From positions 3,800,399 to 3,864,398 of the forward strand of contig CM055314.2 of the NCBI GenBank assembly GCA_029255685.2: a stretch of DNA of 64,000 nt, written 5' to 3'. Positions 11,411-21,683 of the stretch are shown in pieces; the stretch's first letter is position 1; every line of letters begins with the position of its first letter. The notes beneath the pieces are model-generated. The model was not told the origin of the DNA. It made no database searches and worked only from the letters and a program-made list of their open reading frames with translations. Source of the stretch: Silene conica (Eukaryota > Streptophyta > Magnoliopsida > Caryophyllales > Caryophyllaceae). The position numbers and the translations under genes are program-made.

Positions 11411-14400
11411 TTAGGCAACATGAACATTGATGGGAAACTGCTGATCACCCACAACTAAGTAATGAGTACCTTCTTCAACAATCATAAGCCCATCTTGATC
11501 TGCCCTGCTAAGATGCTCACAAGGGCTCAATTCAAACATAATTTCAGCTTTATTTCCCGCTTCCAAGCTTACAGACTCGAAGCCAACTAGTTTTTTTATC
11601 GGGCTTTCAGAACTCGCTTTTTCCTGCTTTATGAATAGCAGTACTGGGTGTTTTCCTGCCAACTCACCGTCATTTTGAACACCCACTATAGCTGAGAATT
11701 TCATGGCCTTGCAAGATTCTGATTCCATATCAGAAACTACAGCATATCGAGTGGAGTCGTTGGGGTCCTCCACCGTCTTGACTGTGCCTACTGATGTCAT
11801 GTTGAGAGATGTTTGCGGAACTGAAACAAACTTGTAGGAGTAGGATGTATAGCTCATTCCATGGCCAAACTCGAAGACTTTCTTCCCTAGGTAGAACTTG
11901 TAAGTGCGCCCTGGATATCCTGTCAAACGGTCTGCTCTCATCCTCATGTCTGTCATAGGCACTTTGACAAATTGTTTTGGATACCAAGTCATTGGTAGTT
12001 TTCCACCTGCATGTTCACAATATGTGCACTTTTCAGAACCCAAAATTTCAATATCTTATCCAACAAATCCAATCCGAAAATATACTATTCAGTCTAGAAT
12101 AGTCATATCGAGGCTAGATCCAGGCAACCGGTCGCTTGGGCAGATTTAGGTCCAATCCTCACTAATAGATGAACCATCTCAACCAAAACCTTAAGGTGAT
12201 GGTTGAGGCCCAACTATTATTAATATTCCTATTACGCTCCCTCACTCGAATGCCCATTGGGCTTGAAGAGTGGTTAGTTTGCACAGACTCCTCCATACCG
12301 TGTGTCCGTGTGCTGGGTTTCCACTTCGTGTGTTTTCGAGCAGTTTTGAGGTTGCCAGGATTCGAACCCGTGACCTTCGGTCACATTGGCTCTGATACCA
12401 TGATAGATGAACCATCTCAACCAAAACCTTAAGGTTTTGGTTGAGTTGGTTCATCTATCACTCACAAGTTCAGGTCACTTTGGGTGTGCAGGCATAGAGT
12501 CATTCTGGTATAGGTTAGTTTGGGCACAGTTTACATTAAATTACAAAGTTACAAACTTCGGGACTGGCTGATATGTTCATGTTAGGGAATGGCTATAAAA
12601 GCTTTGATTCAAATTACTCATTTTTGGTCAATTGGGATCGTTTTAGGTTGGGCCAGGTGACTTAGGTCACTTGAAGTCGGATCTACTTTGAGTTGTTTTT
12701 AACGGATTTGTGTCTGTTCAAATTTATTTAAACTTAATTGATTGGAATTAGAAAATTCCTGACCTGGATTGTGATCTCCAAAAATGACTTGGGCGAGGGC
12801 AACACCACCAGCTTGACCAGGGTAACCAGCCCATATAATGCTGCCTATTCGAGGATCAATTCTCGCAAAGCTAATATCAACAGGACCCCCACAGAGAAGC
12901 ACCAACACCACCGGCCTTTTTGCAGCACTAGCCACCTTTCTAATGAGTATTTGTTGCTGCCCTGGAAGAATCAACTCTGTGCGGTCATAGTCCTCCCTTT
13001 CCTGTGTTTGGTCAAGCCCCATTATCAAGACCACGTAGTCTGCTCCCTTAGCAACCCCCACTGCGTCTTGGATAGACGCTGTTGAACATTCCACATTATA
13101 ACAACCCGGGTGGTATCTGCACAAATGTTGCATGAATTAGGCCCTGTTCTTTTCGGCTGAAACGAGCTGAATTGGCTTAGTTAAAGTGGAGCTTAATTGA
13201 ACTAAATTGAGTGGAACTGAGGTGAAGTGAATTTAGTTGAATTAAAAGTTAATTTTATGAAGAGATTAATTAAAAATAATTGATTGAACGTAAATAAACC
13301 CTAACGAAATACAGCCAAGCAAAATTGAAAGGAGCTGAAATTAAGCCAGAAAGAACAGAGCCTTAATTGTCCTTTTCAGTTTCCCAAAAAAAATAAAAAA
13401 TTGTCCTTTTCTTTCTTAACTGAGTCATTGATGTGCAAGGACTATATGTACAAAGAGGTCACTTTCAGATGCCCGTAATGAAAATTGCATCGAGAATGGT
13501 ATGAAATGACGGCTACTTCACGATACAAATGACTCAACCAGTTTCATTTTGGTTACCGCCTTGGTAATGAAAATTCTAGTAATGCGACGACCCTTACTCC
13601 ACTGGAAATAATGGGCTTGCCAAAACACAAAAACGGAAATAACCTAAAAGGAAAATGTGAACGGTTGGAACACAAGTAGTACCTTGTATCCTTGACATAG
13701 TTTTGCAAGGCAAGAAGTGGGGAAATGGATGAGCATGGAGGACCATGGTAGTTGCCTAGAAGCGTTGAAGCATTATTGGCATTAGGGCCTATGACAGCGA
13801 GTGATATGGGTTTTCCTTTAGAGAGAGGGAGTAGCTTGGCATCATTCTTCAGGAGAACGATCCCCGATTGAGCAGCTTCAAGAGCTAACGCTTGGTTCTC
13901 TCGGGTGCACACTTGGTTAGGCCCAATATTCCCGTATAGTAGTGTTTTTGGGTTACCATTAAACAAACCCAATCTCATTCTTACTGCAAACAAGTTTACA
14001 AGGGCCCTGTCTACCTCTGCTTCTGCTACTTTTCTTTCAAAAACTGCTGATTTTGTATAGTTTTTCAGGTAGGAACCGCAGTTAACATCCATTCCTGTAA
14101 ATTTGGTAGTAAATTACCCATTTTTGTTAGCAAGTGTCTTGTAAGACGGTTTGACAATGACGTATTGTTGCATTGGTATACAGTAATTCAGTAAATACAC
14201 ATTAACACTACTAAATTAATCATTGAGAACTATTCATTGAGTTTAAGGGTATGTTACCTTAACTTATTACGTGACTAATATTAACCATATTTCCTCACTT
14301 AGGAAATATTCTAGTAAATATGCATATATTGTAAATATAGAAAGTCATACCTTTTGTAATTAGGAAGCTTACCTTATTCTGCACACCTTGTAAACTATAA

Positions 14401-17400
14401 ATACCTTGTACCTTCAGCTTTGTTAATAATACAATCATTCACATAATCTAGCAATTCTTACATGGTATCAAAAGTCACAAAACGATCCAACCCTCCTCGA
14501 CCAAAACCCTACTCCTTCAAACGCCGTGCCACCGCCGCCGCACTCTTCCTTCAGCCGCCAACCATGACCAACAACAATGACAATGTCGTTCCCAACCCCA
14601 ATGAAACAACCCAACCCTTGACATCTCTCAACTTGAATCACTGTGTCAAGCTCAACTCTCACAATTATACCACATGGCGATTTCAACTAACGAACACATT
14701 GTTCGGCTTTAGCCTTCTAAGCTTCGTCACTGGCACCGACAACCACACCGACGCCAACAAAACTCAACAACCTAACCCGGCCTTCCTGTCATGGCTTAAA
14801 CAGGATGGTCTCATACTTGGTGCCCTAGTGGGTACTCTCACCGACGCCTTACAACCTCTTATTGTAAGGGCAAAAACCTCAAAAGAAGCATGGGACATCT
14901 TTGCTTCAACCTACGTCAACCCCTCAAGGGCACATATTATGCAATTAAAGGAGCGACTTGACTCCATAACCAAAACAACCGAACAATCTATCTCGGACTA
15001 CATGAACTCAATCAAAGTTTATGTAGACCAACTGGCCTTTATGGGCAAAATACTCGACCCTGGGGATGTCATTACTTTGATTGAGTTCATGTAAATACAA
15101 ACTTTGATTTGAGTCTATAAGGGTCAGTTGGTCTACACAAACTTTGATTGAGTTCATGTAGTCCGAGATAGATTGTTCGGTTGTTTTGGTTATGGAGTCA
15201 AGTCGCTCCTTTAATTGCATAATATGTGCCCTTGAGGGGTTGACATAGGTTGAAGCAAGGATGTCCCATGCTTCTTTCGAGGTTTTTGCCCTTACGATAA
15301 GAGGTTGTAAGGCGTCGGTGAGAGTACCCATTAGGGCACCAAGTATGAGACCATCATGTTTAAGCCATGACAGGAAGGCCGGGTTAGGTTGTTGAGTTTT
15401 GTCGGCGTCGGTCTCAGGCGGCGGGTTGTCAGTGCCAGTGACGAAGCTTAGAAGGCTAAAGCCGAACAATATGTTCGTTAGTTGAAATCGCCATGCGGTA
15501 TAATTGTGAGAGTTGAGTTTGACACAGTGATTCAAGTTGAGAGATGTCAAGGGTTGGGTTGTTTCATTGGGGTTGGGAACGACATTGTCGTTGTTGTTGG
15601 TCATGGTTGGCGGCTGAAGGAAGAGTGCGGCGGCGGTGGCCGGCGTTTGAAGGAGTAGGGTTTTGGTCGAAGAGGGTTGGATCGTTTTGTGACTTTTGAT
15701 ACCATATTTCCTCAACTTAGGAAATATTCTAGTAAATATGCATATATGTATATATAGAAAGTCATATCTTTTGTAGTTAGAAAGATTACCTTATTCTGCA
15801 CACTTGTAAACTATAAATACCTTGTACCTTCAGTTTTGTTAATAATACAATCATTCACATAATCTAGCAATTCTTACAACTAATTGGTCTAATCTAGTAA
15901 CAATTTGATATCAGACAGGTGTCTACAAGAATTTGAGTATTTTCCATCATCTACGAGAATTTAGAACTATAAGAATGGCAGACGGAAATATAGACAGAGA
16001 CTGCAATTGTGCAAATACCTGCTTTTAGGACATCAGCAACTGCATCTTCCGGTGCTTTTGCATAACCTTGATCATCGTGAATGATAGATACTGCATCACA
16101 GTCGGAGGTAATGTACCTGAAGCATTGCTATGACTGTCAATTTCAGGTCATTTTCCTGCCATATTTGTTCTACCAACAAAACATTGATGATTAAGATGAT
16201 GGGTGTGGAATGTACCCATCAAAAGCCCATTCTCCTCGCGCTATTTTGGTTAATAGATTGTAATCGGCACAATTAGGAACCCCATTGACGCGATTGTAGG
16301 CACACATAATGCCACTAGCTCTCCCTTTGTGTATGCAGCTCTCAAATGGAGGCTGATATGTATCTGCCAGATCTTGTGCAGTCACCTACAGTTAATAATC
16401 CCATCAAAGGTTAAAGTTATTTTTTGCTAACAAGTTTTGAGCCGAGTCCAGAGTATCATTCATCACACCTAAGCTAGAAACAAACACGGAAAGGTTAAGT
16501 CCTTGTTCTAAAACATACTCGGCTAGAATGGACCTCAGGGTACAGAGTCGCAACTCGCAGATATGATAATTTGCAAACTTTAGGCACTAAACAATGTTCT
16601 TCCATTTTAGTGCAACATATTCTTTTGCATAAATAAGGGATGACAACGGATCAGAGTGCAGGATCATCTGTTTGGCCAGTAAGGTGTTTTTTATAGACGA
16701 CGAGTTCCCATCTGTTCACTTCCTCAGGATCAGAGTGCAGCGTATGGATCAATTTGAGTTAAAACTCACTACCTTGGACTACCAGTCACACACTATTCCA
16801 TCCACCTCCCACATTTGCGATTTCCTTATGTTATAGGTCTTATTTCGATCGTTGAACCTCAAGTTAACTAGGTGACGTTCGTCTTTGGTTTCCTATTAAC
16901 GTTGCCATTGACATTTCAAAAAACTGTCATGTTTTGGTTATTTATATTGTCCGTCGTGTGACTTAGAGCTACACCACCTAAAAGAAATTTAAACTCCAAA
17001 CTCATAAATCCCTTTTGGTTGCTTGAATTGAACTTTGTTTCATTACAGCATGAAACCCTAGAATCTATTGTTTTACTTGATAAAAGTCACCACACGATCA
17101 CCGTTTAACGGTGGTCACATGCTGATGTGGTCACGGATCACAGCTGCCATCATTGTCCGTCGAGTTTGTTGGTAAGTGAGAGTACTTGGCTGCTAGGCTT
17201 TGTGAATACTGAATACCATGTCTTGGTCTATTTGATTTGTGAATGTCTGTATGTGCACTAGTACTCGAGTCTCGTAAACTAGGCCCAAACCCATACCTGT
17301 TTTATTTTGGCGAACCCAGATCCAATCCATACCCAAACCCAAACAGGTCTGTTCGGGTCTTGGACCCACTGCCATCCATGGTATGTTGTCTAAGCACCTA

Positions 17401-20400
17401 CTAAAAACAATTAATCTATGTTTTTAAATCAAGGGTACGGTTTATATAAAATACTTCCATTTTCCTTGATATGCAGAAACCTTCGAGACATCGAAATACC
17501 GGAAAACATCTTTGTTAACATACATACACCCATCACTTATGTCAGAAAAGACAGCAAGGACGGTGGAATATAATACTCACTCTCGTTCATTAGATCATAC
17601 CATTTGATTAAAAAACTACTCACATATATTCAACAAATGATTATCATTCTCGTAAATGGGCGGGAATGCGGAATACGAGAACGATAATTTGGTGTTATGG
17701 AATAGAGTGCCAAATTTTATTGGGACATTGTTTTGAGTCAAGAAAGAATCTTTGAACTAAGTTCCAATTTTCATGCTCCCTTTTCCCAAAATCATGACAG
17801 TTTAGTCCCACTACTCCACTGGTCACAAAGTAAAGTAATTCTCCTATACGACGGTCTCATCCCGTGCTTTTTTGCACAATGTGACCATGTTGTGGTAAAG
17901 AGTGACCACTTTTTGATAAATAGTGACTACTTTCGAAAAATAAAGTCATTTTTTAAACAAAAAAGTGGTTACTATTTAGTCAAAAGTGGTCACTATTTAT
18001 CAAAATGTGATCACTTTTCTACTGGTCGCATGTGTAACCGTCGTAAAGTAGAATTTGTGCACAAAGTAACAAGTTATATGGATTAAAGGGTGGATAGTCT
18101 TTATTAGTACATGGTCCACTCCTACGTTATCAGCACTCCACATTCAAGACTATTGAGACAATAACATGTTATCATCACATTATTAGATGGAATTATTAAT
18201 CCGATCTCAAAGATTTTGAAAAATCGAACTGATGTTAAGTCCATTCCAATATCGACCCACCATTATTACCAAAATCTCGGAACAAGTCATTACTCATTAC
18301 AGTCTAATGTGTCACTACCCGAATGCAGTCAGTCCAAACATTATTCAGCTCAATATGCACAAGGCATGATTCAGAAAGAGGGATGTGGGGACTGGGGATA
18401 AAGCATGGGATGAAGGACTCACTTGGGCATTAAAGGCATATCGAGTGACATTGTGCCAACGGTCCAAGTCGTAGGCAGTAAAGTGTTTACAGCATGCGGA
18501 GGCTTGAAGGTGACCCCCTGGAATCAACTGGCCGCCTTGAAAGCTATCCCCTTGAATTCCTCTAACATAGGATATTGCATATTTGCCAGTTACCAAAGGG
18601 TCTTCTCCTGGAGTTTCTTGTCCTCTGCCCCATCTCGGATCCCTGAAAATGTTTATGTTTGGTGCCCAAAATGTCATTCCTTTTGCTTGTCCTTCATTGT
18701 ATACTGCTCTTGCTTCCTTTCCTATCACCTTTTTCATTCAACCATGAATGTGTCATCATTTTGAACTTTGCTTTATTAGGGACTTTAGGGTTTGCAGGAT
18801 GATTTTGCATTAATAGGAGAGCTACTCCGCACATAAGATTTAGTAAAATTTTGAAGTGCGAGTAAATATAGTTGCTTAAACAAAGAAATAAACGTGTTCT
18901 CAGCCAGGACGTCCTCCTTACACTCAAAGCAGGAGGACCATCGGTCCTCCTGCTTTACACGGTCCTCCTGCTTTGAGTGTAAGGAGGACGTCCTACAGGA
19001 AGACACAAGTATTTTCCGCTTAAACTAGTGCCAGTATATCAGGACTGCAAAGATACGATGCTACTGACATGACGAAAAACAATGACCCAAAAAATCGTTC
19101 CTCCCTCTTTCCTCATCAGTTGTCTACCGTTTTCATTTTTTCGCGAGAACTACACGAGAAAATAAAAATAAACAAATGATTAAGACGGAAAATTCACCAT
19201 CAAGACATCCCCGTGTATCATATCTCTTACATGACCAAAATGCTCCACCTTCTTTATTTCTAATATTAATAATCCAGATTTGACTAAAAACGTCATCTAA
19301 TACTCTACACTGCACCTTAAAATAAGGCAAGTTGGTTTCTACTTGCCACCTTCATTCTTCCATTACATTTATAAGTTTGAAACTCTTAACTGACACTAGT
19401 AAACTAATCTACGTTGCTATCCACTCCGTCTCAAATGTTTCTTTACGGTTTTATTCATTTGTGACGAGTATTTTAATCAAATGCATTGAATCGCTTTGAG
19501 ACCGTGCAAATACAAAATAGATCATCCAAATGATAGATGAACCATCTCAACCAAAACCCTTAAGGTGATGGTTGAGGTCCAACTATTATTAATATTTGTA
19601 TCATGCTCCCTCACTCAAATGCTCATTGGGCTTGAACAGTGGTTAGTTTTCACAGGCCGTTTGCTGGGTTCCACTTCGTTAGTTTTTGAGGGTTTTGAGA
19701 TTGTCACGATTCGAATCCGTGACCATGACTCTGATACATGATAGATAAACATCTCAACCAGGTGACAGACTTACGGTTGAGATCCAGCTATTATTAATAT
19801 TCTTATTACAAATTATACTAGTCCTAACCCAGCGGTCTAATCGTCTAATTGACAAGTGTAAGAGCATGTACATTGAAGAGGAGGTTAACATCCTCTTATT
19901 TTTTTCCTCTTCCTATATCTTTTTGACACATCACTTACTCTTTCATCTAACTCATTTCCCACTATCTTCATCCTCCTCCTTCTTTTCTTCTATTTTTTCC
20001 CCTACATCAAAGAGGATCCTCTCTTCCTTCTCTTTCATATTTTAATTATTATTTTTGTTAAAAATAAACTAAAATAAAGTGTACATGCAAAATTTTCATT
20101 GGCAATTGGGCACAAGAGCCTAGATTGTATTTCCTCTAAAAATAGAGGGGGACATCCTCTTCCTCCTTCAAAGAGGATGTCCAAGGTTGGTTCCACATTG
20201 AAGAGGATATCCTCTTAACAACCTCTCCCATCTAAGAGGATGAACTATCCTCTTCAATGTGGATGCTCTAAGTCTTGCTTGTGACAGGTCACTATTTGTG
20301 ACTGATATTTTGTGAGATAAAATGAATACAAAATGAGTTAGTGGAGAAAGGGGACACATGAATAGTGTCGGAGAGAGATAAAAAGTGGTTATTTTGTGAG

Positions 20401-21143
20401 AGAAAATGGTATCAGTCACAATACTACCATCGCAAATGAGAATTTGTGAATTGACAATATTTGGGTATATTACATGTTTAGCGTCTAATTGACAGTATCA
20501 CAGACTCAGAATACCAATTTATCGGATAATGTCAGATTCTTAATTTCTTTTCCGTCTTATAATTTGTTTACTTTTTATTAAAATATCGATATTACTAAAC
20601 TGGTTACTCCATAGTCTAATAGCAGTACTAATCTATTAAAAATCAGAAATCATATAAAATAAAACCTGTCTCAATTATTTGTTTACTTCGAAATGGACGA
20701 TAATTAAAAGAGTAATAAAATACCTGAGCAATGCGATACCAAAGACGAGCATCAAAAGAAGCAGCAGTAAGAATAACTTGAGGAAAACTAGTAGCAGCGT
20801 GTATAGTCCCTTGAAAAGTAACACCAGGACCAGCATTAGCAACACCGTGCAACGCCTCAGACCACCATTCGTAAGCCGGTATACCGAGACGAGGAATAGC
20901 AGGTGCAGTATTAACTAACTGCAACACTTTTTCATCCAATGTCAGTCTTGCAACTAAGTCACGTGCCCGTTGTCTTACTGGCAGGTCTGCTCGGCAGAAT
21001 GCGTATGTTTTCGTGTGCGGGTTCGATGTGTCGCATGCGAATGGCGGTATCGCTGCGAAGGCCGCTGTAACGAGCGCGAGAAGAAGAGTTAGTGTGGTGG
21101 CCGGGATGGCTGAACGGTTACGGTTACGGTTGTAGGAACGCAT
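11411..21143 (-). CDS. BXL7: Beta-D-xylosidase, glycoside hydrolase family 3 (BXL7-like), seven exons
   Basis: Exons in reading order are 21143-20724, 18728-18423, 16385-16216, 16116-16019, 14094-13683, 13116-12764 and 12006-11411. All introns are GT-AG and the joined frame is 784 aa, a normal length for plant BXL proteins. Residues 11-31 form a signal peptide, so the enzyme should act in the apoplast, removing xylose (and often arabinose) from xylan or arabinoxylan side chains. Features include [20 protein letters not shown] near 81-100, [20 protein letters not shown] near 164-183, and SDCDAV near 303-308 with the likely nucleophile Asp304. [14 protein letters not shown] and [16 protein letters not shown] mark the C-terminal GH3 domain, followed by a fibronectin-III-like end. 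TQEREDYDR and CEHLSRADQ resemble Arabidopsis BXL7 as I remember it, so the paralogue number is inference. Introns 1, 2, 4, 5 and 6 carry transposons, yet no exon is broken. GH3 family is near certain. Confidence 0.93.
12163..12460 (-). mobile_element. Tiny SMART/TRIM-like LTR retroelement, copy 1 (xylosidase intron 6)
   Basis: This 298-bp element is flanked by a perfect 5-bp direct repeat, CTCAC (12158-12162 and 12461-12465). The left LTR is about 12163-12236 and the right LTR 12401-12460. Read on the minus strand, the right LTR ends CTATCA and is followed at once by TGGTATCAGAGC, an initiator-Met tRNA primer-binding site. No coding capacity. The right LTR has become a ~60-bp near-palindrome. 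The layout matches SMART/TRIM elements, miniature LTR elements moved in trans. Confidence 0.7.
13140..13362. mobile_element. Tourist-like (PIF/Harbinger) MITE in xylosidase intron 5
   Basis: Ends GGCCCTGTTCTTT and its inverse AAAGAACAGAGCC are flanked by TTA on both sides, the 3-bp duplication typical of PIF/Harbinger. Length 223 bp, no coding sequence. Confidence 0.7.
14462..15094 (+). pseudogene. Copia gag fragment, forward arm
   Basis: The 210-codon frame contains the copia gag pattern: [32 protein letters not shown], then [12 protein letters not shown] and QLKERLDSI. It stops shortly after the region where the zinc knuckle would follow in a full gag, at the centre of the inverted repeat. 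It starts in the primer-binding site rather than at a native start. Inferred to be non-functional on its own. Confidence 0.75.
15008..15715 (-). pseudogene. Copia gag fragment, inverted arm
   Basis: Same gag as 14462-15094 but on the opposite strand, with small differences such as a few extra residues near [11 protein letters not shown]. The two copies meet tail to tail near 15,100. A transcript from either LTR would fold on itself. Confidence 0.75.
17838..18052. mobile_element. Inverted-repeat MITE in xylosidase intron 2
   Basis: Ends TATACGACGGTCTCAT and AACCGTCGTAAAGTA are imperfect inverted repeats. Inside, GTGACCACTTTTTGATAAAT is mirrored by ATTTATCAAAATGTGATCAC. Borders are approximate and no target duplication was fixed. 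No coding content. Confidence 0.5.
18906..18994. repeat. Perfect 34-bp inverted repeat (hairpin) in xylosidase intron 1
   Basis: The arms 18906-18939 and 18961-18994 are exact reverse complements (outer bases AGGACGTCCTCC, inner bases GGAGGACC). The 21-nt loop holds a third partial copy of the inner motif, GGTCCTCCTGCTTTACAC. It is much more GC-rich than the surrounding intron. Confidence 0.85.
19531..19810 (-). mobile_element. Tiny SMART/TRIM-like LTR retroelement, copy 2 (xylosidase intron 1)
   Basis: Same family as 12163-12460. The LTRs are 19531-19603 and 19739-19810 (about 73 bp). On the minus strand they start TGTAATAA and end CTATCA. The interior is only ~135 bp and has a degraded primer-binding site (TGTATCAGAG) and GGATTCGAATC. 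CAAAT occurs at both edges as a possible target duplication overlapping the borders. Confidence 0.65.
19862..20268. mobile_element. Tourist-like (PIF/Harbinger) MITE in xylosidase intron 1
   Basis: Ends GAGCATGTACATTGAAGAGG and CCTCTTCAATGTGGATGCTC are inverted and flanked by TAA on both sides. The interior is rich in CCTCTT and GAGGAT tracts that continue the inverted symmetry. 407 bp. Confidence 0.72.
20272..20450. mobile_element. Copy of the GTGACGG-ended MITE family in xylosidase intron 1
   Basis: It begins GTCTTGCTTGTGACAGG and contains AATGAGTTAGTGGAGAAAGG and GGACACATGAATAGTGTCGG. These are the reverse complement of sequences in the copies at 59373-59567 and 60228-60413. Confidence 0.6.
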
Positions 21144-21216
21144 TTTGGTTTAGAGTGTTTGTTTGTTTGTTTGTGTTGTGTGAAAGTTTTTGGAGTTTTT
21201 AGCATTTGGTCACGAG

Positions 21217-21224
21217 TTTTATAG
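21217..21224 (-). promoter_or_regulatory. TATA box of the xylosidase gene
   Basis: The minus strand reads CTATAAAA about 75 bp upstream of the start codon at 21143. That leaves a short 5' UTR rich in CAAACAAA, typical of plant leaders. Confidence 0.55.
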
Positions 21225-21420
21225 TACGAAGGTATGATAGTGGTGTGTGTCGACAAGCCGTTCGGGAGAATTAATGGTGTCGTGGTGACCAGTGTGTAGT
21301 GATTGGTGAGTTGGTGAACTAGGTAGTACTAAAATAGATACGAACACGACACAGATACGGGACACGACATTCTTTGAAATTTAGGAGTGGGGAAACGGCA
21401 TTTAAATATAATAAAATATA

Positions 21421-21683
21421 CTCCCTCCTATTCATTTAAAATGTCTCATTGTCCATTTCGGTCTATTCAGGATAATGTCCCATTGTTCTTTTTTGGTAAG
21501 TTTTTTTCCATTCTTTTACCATTCTACCCTTACTATTTATCACTTATTACTCACCCACTCACCCATTACCCAATTTATTTACACAATCAACATACCCCTA
21601 CACAACCAAAATAATAAACAACTAATAAACCATAAAATTTGTCCTTTGAAGATAATGGGACAATTAAAATGAATAGGAGGGAG
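21421..21683. mobile_element. Stowaway-like MITE upstream of the xylosidase gene
   Basis: CTCCCTCCTATTCATTTAAA at the left and TTAAAATGAATAGGAGGGAG at the right are inverted, with TA on both sides. It lies about 280 bp upstream of the start codon, in the presumed promoter. Two overlapping open frames inside it are repeat-derived. Confidence 0.8.

Larger units (their letters stand above)
14279..15878 (+). mobile_element. Non-autonomous copia-type LTR element with inverted duplicate gag (xylosidase intron 4)
   Basis: Two direct LTRs of about 175-184 bp (14279-14462 and 15705-15878), roughly 94% alike by eye, end TTCTTACA. A candidate 5-bp duplication ACTAA lies at 14274-14278 and 15879-15883. 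TGGTATCA (primer-binding site) follows the left LTR, then a plus-strand gag fragment. The second half is the same gag in reverse, running up to an inverted TGATACCA immediately before the right LTR. No protease, integrase or RT is present. The internal part is therefore a long inverted repeat with arms of roughly 600 bp. Confidence 0.8.
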
